Shown: piece after piece, positions 1 through 4,982 of the stretch
Position numbering within the stretch: the stretch's first letter is position 1
Layout of the letters: each line of letters begins with the position of its first letter
Assembly: GCA_018303705.1 (NCBI GenBank)
Contig: JAGVXQ010000028.1
Span: 1-7,197 of the forward strand
Reading direction: 5' to 3'
DNA from: Candidatus Woesearchaeota archaeon
GTDB taxonomy: Archaea; Nanobdellota; Nanobdellia; SCGC-AAA011-G17; JACPNG01
Length of the DNA stretch: 7,197 nucleotides
Program-made: the position numbers and the translations under genes
Notes under the pieces: model-generated
Databases searched by the model: none
What the model was told of the DNA's origin: nothing
Seen by the model: the letters and a program-made list of their open reading frames with translations, nothing else

Positions 1-1113
1 TTGCTTTCAGCATTTGTGTTAAGCGTCTCATGGCTAAGCCTGTTTTTTACATCAAGGCTTCTGACAAACGGCCCAGACTTGTTTTTTATAATTACTGGCC
101 TTTATTTCTTTTGGAAGGGCTACGCCAACAACAAGGCAAAATACAACATTTACCTCTCAGGCATTTTTTTCGGCTTAGGCATATTCACGAGATTTGCTTC
201 TTTAATTATGCTCATCCCAGTCTTTATCTACATAATATTGAAAGAAAAGATGCATTTCATTAAAAACAGGAATTTATGGATTATGCTAATACTAATCTTG
301 CTAATACTAACGCCGTTCTTCATAAAATTCTTCTCTTACAAGGGCGAAGGCTCTGGCGTCAGCGGCTTCTTTAAGCATTATTTTTATGAGAGGGACACCT
401 TGATATTCAATTATGTTTTGGATATATCTTACATATTGAAGGGCCTTTTTATATTCCTTTTAGTTATAGGCTTAAGTTATTTTGCAAGCCTGTTCATTGC
501 CCCTGAATTGGTATTTAAAGACGAAGAAATAAGAAAAAAGCTTTTCATATTGGTATGGGTATTATTGCCAGTAATAATTTTTGGTTTGATAACATCGGCT
601 GTAGAAGAGCGTTACCTGATGCTTACGCTGCCATTTCTTGCATTTTTAATATCACATGGTGCTATCAGCATTACAAGATACCTGAAGCTGAAAACAACTA
701 TGGCAGCAATGATTATAATAGCCTTAATGGTTATCGGCGCTTATTCACAGCTTACATTTGCAGATTCACTAATTAATAGCAAAAAAGACTCGTTCATTCA
801 GCTAAGGTATGCAGGTGAATGGCTAAAGCAGAACACAAAAGAAACAGATTACATAATCGCAGCAGGCCAGCCCCAATTCATGTATTACTCTGAGAGGAAC
901 GTAGAGCCGTTTACTTCAAATGAAGATGAGTTCCAGGCCAAGATTGACAGGCTTAAGCCAAAATACATGGTTCTTACATCACTAGAGCAATCTCCAGAAT
1001 GGACATACTCATACCCTCAAAGAAACCAAAACAAGGTAAGGCCAGTTAACGGCTACTTTTTTGACCAAGAGCAAAAGCAGCCTGCCGTTATAATATATGA
1101 GTTTATCTACTGA
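1..1113 (+). CDS. GT-C fold membrane glycosyltransferase (family 39/ArnT-like), 5' truncated
   Basis: Likely transfers a sugar from a polyprenyl-phosphate donor to a protein, lipid or glycan on the outer face of the membrane. The visible 370 residues hold about eight or nine hydrophobic segments (roughly 1-18, 25-38, 52-80, 91-111, 146-167, 181-198, 205-220, 233-252), then a soluble C-terminal domain of about 115 residues. GT-C-like landmarks are the Ser-Arg-Leu-Leu-Thr-Asn loop near 18-23, Gly-Leu-Gly-x-x-Thr-Arg near 58-64, and the Glu-Glu-Arg-Tyr motif at 202-205 before a helix. The frame is open at base 1, and the N-terminal loop with the family's catalytic acidic residue is absent, so the TTG at base 1 is not a real start; the family is usually about 500 residues or more. 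The last 49 bases recur behind the HEPN gene. Substrate cannot be told. The family call is by pattern recognition of the TM layout and motifs. Confidence 0.8.
   Translation: MLSAFVLSVSWLSLFFTSRLLTNGPDLFFIITGLYFFWKGYANNKAKYNIYLSGIFFGLGIFTRFASLIMLIPVFIYIILKEKMHFIKNRNLWIMLILILLILTPFFIKFFSYKGEGSGVSGFFKHYFYERDTLIFNYVLDISYILKGLFIFLLVIGLSYFASLFIAPELVFKDEEIRKKLFILVWVLLPVIIFGLITSAVEERYLMLTLPFLAFLISHGAISITRYLKLKTTMAAMIIIALMVIGAYSQLTFADSLINSKKDSFIQLRYAGEWLKQNTKETDYIIAAGQPQFMYYSERNVEPFTSNEDEFQAKIDRLKPKYMVLTSLEQSPEWTYSYPQRNQNKVRPVNGYFFDQEQKQPAVIIYEFIY
1062..1110 (+). repeat. Direct repeat copy 1, glycosyltransferase 3' end
   Basis: Left copy of a 49-bp direct repeat, differing from the right copy (2423-2471) at one base only (1107 versus 2468); the first 45 bases are identical. 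It codes for the last residues of the glycosyltransferase, DQEQKQPAVIIYEF plus IY. With the right copy it brackets the MNT-HEPN cassette, spaced 1361 bp. Confidence 0.9.
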
Positions 1114-1150
1114 AAAAATTTAATGTATATTTGATTTTTCAATAATTTTG
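1114..1150 (+). terminator. T-rich archaeal-type terminator region
   Basis: Immediately after the glycosyltransferase TGA the plus strand carries several short T runs (TTTGATTTTTC and AATAATTTTG). Archaeal RNA polymerase commonly stops at such U-rich tracts without a hairpin. Position and composition fit, but AT-rich intergenic DNA often looks like this, so the call is weak. Confidence 0.3.
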
Positions 1151-1183
1151 CATCCTACCTTGCTATATTTTCTCAATAGAAAA

Positions 1184-1239
1184 CTATATAAATAACCAAT
1201 ATTATGGTTTATATAAACCAATATTATGGTTTATATAAA
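1184..1239 (+). promoter_or_regulatory. Promoter of the MNT-HEPN cassette with three TATA boxes
   Basis: TATATAAA occurs three times, at 1185-1192, 1210-1217 and 1232-1239. The first is preceded by AGAAAA, a plausible BRE. The third begins within a few bases of the usual -28 position for a transcript starting at ATG 1258, which would make the mRNA leaderless; the first would give a leader of about 44 bases that includes the palindromes. The second and third boxes are the core of the palindromes, so a bound repressor would block TBP directly. Which box is used cannot be decided from sequence. Confidence 0.6.
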
Positions 1240-1244
1240 CCAAT
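1196..1244. repeat. Tandem 22-bp repeat with embedded 14-bp palindrome, putative operator
   Basis: Two exact copies of a 22-bp unit lie at 1196-1217 and 1218-1239, followed by the first five bases (CCAAT) of a third. Each full copy contributes to a perfect palindrome GGTTTATATAAACC (1206-1219 and 1228-1241). AACCAAT recurs three times exactly 22 bp apart, at 1194, 1216 and 1238. A 22-bp period is close to two helical turns, so protein bound at each copy would sit on the same DNA face. Since the next gene encodes an N-terminal winged helix, autoregulatory binding here is a reasonable inference but is not shown. Confidence 0.75.
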
Positions 1245-1257
1245 CAAGTGGTTTAAT

Positions 1258-1878
1258 ATGATAACTGAAAAAAGGCTTAAAATATTTGAAGTATTTGCTA
1301 GGAAACCATTTGCCGAGTTTACACGAAAGCAAACAAAGAAAGAATCAAAGGAAAAATCAAACAATACCTTAGCTTTAGCCATAAACTTACTAAAAAAAGA
1401 TGAGGTATTAATTGAGAAAAAAGTGGGAAAATCCGGCCTTTTGATGCTTAATTTGAATAATGATTTGACTTTTTATTATCTTGCTTTATGCAATAATCAG
1501 AGAATAGAAAAAACAGCAAAGGTTGCTGTAAAAAGATTAAGGGATGAAATTGACAATATCACCAAATTTTATTCTATTGTTATTTTTGGCTCTTATGCAA
1601 TTAACGAACAGAAACAAACATCTGATTTGGATATCGCAATATTTATCGATGGCGAAGAAAAAAGAAAACAGGTTGAAGCATCAATAAATGGTGCTAAATT
1701 GAAAATATTGCTTGAAGCAGATGTGCACGTCATCCCAAAATCAGAAATGATTGAGATGCTCACAAATGATGAAGAAAATCTTGGCAAACAAATAGCGAGA
1801 AAGCACCTTGCTGTATATAATCACCAGATATTTTATGGTATCATTAAGGAAGGGATGAAACATGGATTTAGATTATAA
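1258..1878 (+). CDS. Winged-helix + MNT-type nucleotidyltransferase, probable antitoxin of an MNT-HEPN pair
   Basis: From ATG 1258 the protein has 206 residues. Residues 1-65 look like a winged-helix DNA-binding domain (KRLKIFEVFARKPFAEF start, SKEKSNNTLALAINLL recognition region). Residues 85-190 form a minimal nucleotidyltransferase domain of the Pol-beta fold: IFGSYA at 109-114, the Asp-Leu-Asp pair at 123-125 and the third acidic residue Asp155 (EADVHVI). All three metal-binding positions are present, so the enzyme should be active. In studied MNT-HEPN systems the MNT protein neutralises the HEPN toxin by adenylylating it; that this pair does the same is inference. An upstream ATG at 1204 would add 18 residues, but it lies inside the 22-bp repeat and the extra residues simply translate the repeat, so I prefer 1258. 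No Shine-Dalgarno precedes 1258. It overlaps the HEPN gene by 17 bases. Confidence 0.85.
   Translation: MITEKRLKIFEVFARKPFAEFTRKQTKKESKEKSNNTLALAINLLKKDEVLIEKKVGKSGLLMLNLNNDLTFYYLALCNNQRIEKTAKVAVKRLRDEIDNITKFYSIVIFGSYAINEQKQTSDLDIAIFIDGEEKRKQVEASINGAKLKILLEADVHVIPKSEMIEMLTNDEENLGKQIARKHLAVYNHQIFYGIIKEGMKHGFRL
1847..1854 (+). promoter_or_regulatory. Ribosome binding site of the HEPN gene
   Basis: AGGAAGGG lies seven bases before ATG 1862, inside the 3' end of the nucleotidyltransferase gene. It is purine-rich and partly complementary to the archaeal 16S 3' tail. It supports ATG 1862 as the start and suggests coupled translation of the overlapping pair, unlike the first genes of the window's transcription units, which lack such a site. 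Confidence 0.5.
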
Positions 1879-2341
1879 GATATATTTGCAAAGGGCAAAA
1901 AATGAGCTTAATCTTTCTTTAATCATTATGAAGGTAAGCGATGACAAAGACTTGCAGCTTTCTATTTTTGGAATGCAAGCAGACACTTATTACAGTGCAG
2001 CAATATCACACGCATATTATTGTATTTTTTATGCCACAAAAGCTTATCTTCTGACAAAAGGCATAAAGACAGAAGCTCCAGAAGAGCACAAAAAAACATT
2101 CAATGAATTTTCAAGGTTTGTCAATAAAGGAACCGTTGACATTGAATTGCTAAAAATTTATCGAAATATTTTAATAAAAGCAGATACGTTGCTGTGCATC
2201 TTTGAATTAGAGAAAGGAAAGAGAGGAAGGTTCACTTACAGAAGAATACCCCAAGCAAACCAAGAACCAGCACAAGAAAGCATAAAGAATGCACAATTCT
2301 TTTTCAAAAGTATATTTGGACTATGTGAAAAAATTACTTAA
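1862..2341 (+). CDS. HEPN domain protein, probable toxin partner of the MNT nucleotidyltransferase
   Basis: A 159-residue, mostly helical protein without signal peptide or TM segment. HEPN features are the helix with SAAISHAYYCIFYATKAYLL around 45-64, followed by Lys-Gly-Ile and a conserved-looking His76 (PEEHKK), and a C-terminal helix (AQESIKNAQFFFKSI, 137-151) after a short basic segment, RGRFTYRRIPQAN at 121-133. The 17-base overlap with the MNT gene and the size ratio are typical of MNT-HEPN pairs. The R-x4-6-H ribonuclease motif of many HEPN toxins is not present anywhere: none of the arginines (11, 85, 101, 121, 123, 127, 128) has a histidine at the needed spacing. It may therefore belong to a non-nucleolytic HEPN branch or use another site. 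HEPN membership is well supported by pattern and context; toxicity is an inference. Confidence 0.78.
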   Translation: MDLDYKIYLQRAKNELNLSLIIMKVSDDKDLQLSIFGMQADTYYSAAISHAYYCIFYATKAYLLTKGIKTEAPEEHKKTFNEFSRFVNKGTVDIELLKIYRNILIKADTLLCIFELEKGKRGRFTYRRIPQANQEPAQESIKNAQFFFKSIFGLCEKIT

Positions 2342-2363
2342 ATAATCTATAGATGGACGTTAG

Positions 2364-2477
2364 CTTAGTTTTTACAAAGTTATCTTTGCCACCTCTCTCA
2401 ATTTTCTAAAAGCTTATTTCTCTGACCAAGAGCAAAAGCAGCCTGCCGTTATAATATATGAGTTTATTTACAGTTAA
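2364..2477 (+). pseudogene. 3' remnant of a second glycosyltransferase gene
   Basis: In one frame this stretch reads to KAYFSDQEQKQPAVIIYEF and ends IYS-stop; the intact gene at 1-1113 ends GYFFDQEQKQPAVIIYEF then IY-stop. Bases 2423-2467 are identical to 1062-1106. Outside that block, differences include third-position changes (TAC/TAT, TTT/TTC, ATC/ATT) and conservative replacements, as in a diverged paralogous gene. A TAG at 2361-2363 closes the frame upstream and there is no start, so only the tail of a gene remains. Similarity fades before about 2406; upstream of that the reading is uncertain. The stretch 2342-2405 holds nothing else I can support. Confidence 0.6.
2423..2471 (+). repeat. 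Direct repeat copy 2, behind the MNT-HEPN cassette
   Basis: Right copy of the direct repeat, in frame with the glycosyltransferase remnant. It could be the tail of a tandem paralogue that was mostly deleted, or a duplication made when the cassette entered. No integrase or transposase gene lies between the copies. Confidence 0.9.
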
Positions 2478-2550
2478 TATCATTCAAGTTAGGGCAATCA
2501 CCTTCTCCGTACCTGCATTTTAATGCAAGGGGACATGCAGGGATTACAAG
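2464..2550 (-). pseudogene. Cysteine-rich tail fragment, probably the lost C-terminus of the DUF362 gene
   Basis: The minus strand reads 28 residues before a stop, with the core ACPLALKCRYGEGDCPNL and a final Asn-Cys-Lys. The four cysteines (C-x5-C-x6-C-x7-C) look like a metal or Fe-S site. The frame has no start codon and is closed upstream by a TAA at 2551-2553, just inside the DUF362 gene. One extra base near 2543-2550, for example a second G after the final TTG codon, would fuse DUF362 ...YWHNL to VIPACPLAL... and give a 420-residue protein. The fragment is short, so chance reading cannot be excluded. Confidence 0.45.
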
Positions 2551-3725
2551 TTATGCCAGTATTTTGAATAATTCCTTTCTTGTTCCCTGAAGAATCCTAA
2601 GTCTCCTTCTGCAGCAATGTTCTTGGAAACAGCATAGCAGTACATGCATTTTATGCACTTTCCATCAAACTTAAAGCCCTTTTTAGAGATATTTAGCATC
2701 ATAGGGCAAAAATCATCAACACTCCTGTCAACATTTCCTGTTTTATTTAATTTAACATTTATTTCACTATTGTCAAAAATATCCTGCCTTATATTCAGTT
2801 TGGTTAGCAGCTTTCCAGTGGTTTTTAGTTCAAAAAGCCAGTTAAACATATTCCAGTACCTTGGTAATACAAAATAATTTCTCAGGAAGAAGTTCACAAC
2901 AGCATGGTTTCCAGGTTTTTTTAAGTAATGTTTGTCGCCAGCAAGTATCTTTTCATCATGAATCAGACCAACATTCTTTGCATGTTCAAGATACCTTATA
3001 TTTCCAATGCCAACAAGATTAGATATGTAATAATCTATGGCAAAAGAGTCATTTCCTGCGAGCATGATGTTCAATTTTTTCGGAGTCCCCTTGCTAGGCC
3101 CGTCTCCTTCCATCACTATAAGCCCATCAACAATATTCAAATCCGGCTTCAATATTTGGTTGAGCTCAACGATATTTTTTCCAAGATTCCAGTGTACAGA
3201 TCTTTTATTAAGCCCGGCATTGCAGCCAACAAGGTTTTTCATGCAGCATGACATTCCTGCTTCCGTATGGGTCTTTATCTTTGGCATATTAATGAAAAAA
3301 GAATCATAGCATATCTTTGCTATTTCAGTCTTTCTTTTTCCAAGGTTCTTTTCAACATATTCAGCGTTGTTGAAATCAATGTATTTGACACTAAATATCT
3401 TTGCAATTTCTTTTATCCTCAATCTCCCAAATACATCAATTCCAGCATGGTACATTCCAGTATTAGGTCCATCTCCTATTATTATATTATTATAACCATG
3501 TTTTTTTAAATGCGTTATCACAGCAACAATTATTCTCATGTCTGTTGTTCCGCCTGTCAAAGAAATCATGTCATTGTTCAAGTTGGGCTTCAGCAGTATT
3601 GTTCCCTTCTTGTCTTTTGGCAGTTTAAACTCTTTGAATATGGCATTTACAGAGCCACGTATTTCTTTCAAATTTTCTGCATCAAATCTCAATATTCTCT
3701 TTCCATTAAACTCTAGCCTTTCCAT
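2544..3725 (-). CDS. DUF362 family protein, C-terminus possibly lost by frameshift
   Basis: A 393-residue soluble protein matching the DUF362 fold by its ordered motifs: ILLKPN at 43-48, the Gly-Asp-Gly-Pro turn near 84-87, MPKIKTH at 147-153, KNLVG at 163-167, VDGLIVMEGDGP at 199-210 and the Ala-Ile-Asp at 229-231. The molecular function is not established; many members carry a C-terminal ferredoxin-like domain. Here four cysteines remain near the end (340, 357, 360, 363; the last three as CIKCMYC), fewer than a normal ferredoxin set, and more cysteines appear past the stop in another frame. The ATG at 3725 is chosen; a GTG at 3737 would add four residues. No Shine-Dalgarno is seen. The start overlaps the phosphodiesterase end by 20 bases, so the two are surely co-transcribed and probably translationally coupled. 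Confidence 0.88.
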   Translation of the reverse strand: MERLEFNGKRILRFDAENLKEIRGSVNAIFKEFKLPKDKKGTILLKPNLNNDMISLTGGTTDMRIIVAVITHLKKHGYNNIIIGDGPNTGMYHAGIDVFGRLRIKEIAKIFSVKYIDFNNAEYVEKNLGKRKTEIAKICYDSFFINMPKIKTHTEAGMSCCMKNLVGCNAGLNKRSVHWNLGKNIVELNQILKPDLNIVDGLIVMEGDGPSKGTPKKLNIMLAGNDSFAIDYYISNLVGIGNIRYLEHAKNVGLIHDEKILAGDKHYLKKPGNHAVVNFFLRNYFVLPRYWNMFNWLFELKTTGKLLTKLNIRQDIFDNSEINVKLNKTGNVDRSVDDFCPMMLNISKKGFKFDGKCIKCMYCYAVSKNIAAEGDLGFFREQERNYSKYWHNL

Positions 3726-4929
3726 CGTATTTTTCACTGCTCTTTACACTTATAATCTTTAATATCGTAGGCACTATGTCAACCAATGAAGCCCCAGTCA
3801 TAACACCCTTTTTTATATTCAGGCCATTAACTATGAATATGCCATCCAAATCCCTGTTCTTTACGGCATAGCCATGCATTGCCAAAGCATTTTTGTCTTT
3901 TCTGAAAAAATCCGGGTAAAACTGGCAGCCAGGCTTTGCAGCAATCAGCAAGTCACCAACAAATTCTCTTTTATATGGTATCTTTAATTCCTTTATGTTC
4001 TTTTCATCGTATACAAGGCAGCCAGCCTTTAAAAATTTATCTCGTATATCATTTTTTCTTGAGATATCTTTTAGCCACACCTGCACCATGGTACTTCCAA
4101 GAAAGTATTCAGCGTCATAATCTTTTATTATGCTCAATGCGTCAATGGTTCTATTTACAGGGGTCATGCCATGGTCTGAAAATATAATAATATTCAGCTT
4201 ATCATCCCTTTTCTTGGCACATTCTACAAGATCTTCAACAGATTCATCGATAAATTTTATATGGCTAACCGCTTCCTTGCTTTTTATTCCATATTTGTGC
4301 TGCAACGAGTCGAGGTTCCATATATGGCAGTAAATTAGATCATAATTCCTTGCAGCCGCCCTCTTCAAAGCCTTGAAATTGCTTAAGTCATCTTTCTTAA
4401 AGAAAGCAAGCTTCATTGCTTTGTTGGTTGAAATCCAGGGATATTCCAATGCAAAATATTTTACATTATTTTCCCTCAAAGTGTCAAACAATGTCGGAAC
4501 ATTAAGCGAATTCTTGTCAGTGTAAAACTTGTCAACAGATACGTCGAATTTGCTTATTTTGTCAATAGGGATTTCATTTACTTTCAAGAATCTTGTCTTG
4601 CCATATAGAAGCCTAATGAGCATTGTTGTATAGCTGATAAAATTCCTGCTGATATTCCTTAGCAATGTTTTATCCATGACATTTAGCAATGGCTTTAATG
4701 GCCTTGCCCACCTGAAGCATGAGTTTTTTTCATCATAATAATACCATATCCATACATTATGCCTCAAAGGATAATATCCAGACAGCATTGAATATTCAAC
4801 ATGATAACCCGCCAAAGTTGAAAGCCTGCCAGAAGTTCCACTGCAAGCCAATTTATGCAAATAAGGGCAATTCCCTTCGTTCAAATCCTCATGCCTGAAG
4901 GCATCAAGGAACAAGACAATCGTTTTCAT
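3706..4929 (-). CDS. Alkaline-phosphatase-superfamily phosphodiesterase (type I PDE/nucleotide pyrophosphatase-like)
   Basis: A 407-residue protein with the metal-site pattern of the type I phosphodiesterase branch: Asp9 (VLFLDAFR), Asp207 and His211 (NLDSLQHKYG), Asp252-His253 (FSDHGM) and His352 (AMHGY), together making the two-metal centre. It should hydrolyse or transfer a phosphoester group; the substrate is unknown. The nucleophile region reads STLAGYHVEYSMLSGYYP (37-54) instead of the usual Thr-x-Pro-Asn-His, so the attacking residue is uncertain: Ser37 or Thr38 are candidates but do not align neatly. No signal peptide is apparent, so it is probably cytoplasmic. ATG 4929 is supported by a TATA box at proper distance. 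It overlaps DUF362 downstream and follows the surface protein by 53 bases. Relatives often sit in glycan or lipid loci, which suits the neighbours here. Confidence 0.87.
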   Translation of the reverse strand: MKTIVLFLDAFRHEDLNEGNCPYLHKLACSGTSGRLSTLAGYHVEYSMLSGYYPLRHNVWIWYYYDEKNSCFRWARPLKPLLNVMDKTLLRNISRNFISYTTMLIRLLYGKTRFLKVNEIPIDKISKFDVSVDKFYTDKNSLNVPTLFDTLRENNVKYFALEYPWISTNKAMKLAFFKKDDLSNFKALKRAAARNYDLIYCHIWNLDSLQHKYGIKSKEAVSHIKFIDESVEDLVECAKKRDDKLNIIIFSDHGMTPVNRTIDALSIIKDYDAEYFLGSTMVQVWLKDISRKNDIRDKFLKAGCLVYDEKNIKELKIPYKREFVGDLLIAAKPGCQFYPDFFRKDKNALAMHGYAVKNRDLDGIFIVNGLNIKKGVMTGASLVDIVPTILKIISVKSSEKYDGKARV

Positions 4930-4950
4930 CGATTAAAACAAAAGAATAAC

Positions 4951-4966
4951 ATTTAATTATATTTTG
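4951..4966 (-). promoter_or_regulatory. TATA promoter of the phosphodiesterase-DUF362 operon
   Basis: On the minus strand the 53-base gap reads ACCAAAATATAATTAAATG, a BRE-like purine stretch followed by a TATA-like element about 25-35 bases before ATG 4929. Transcription would begin within a few bases of the ATG, giving a leaderless or nearly leaderless mRNA. T runs between box and ATG could also end transcription from the upstream surface-protein gene. Confidence 0.5.
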
Positions 4967-4982
4967 GTGGGTATCTACACTA

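Noticed and set aside
1196..1244. Possible short CRISPR-like repeat array
   Set aside because: Only two full copies stand back to back with no spacers, and they contain TATA boxes just before a gene start; a promoter-operator fits better.
1107..2422. Mobile element with its own integrase or transposase between the direct repeats
   Set aside because: The interval is filled by the two cassette genes; no integrase or transposase motif and no terminal inverted repeats were seen.
2928..3509. Several plus-strand reading frames of 80-107 codons opposite the DUF362 gene
   Set aside because: They lie antisense to a protein with clear family motifs, have no recognisable features and no promoter; they are shadows.
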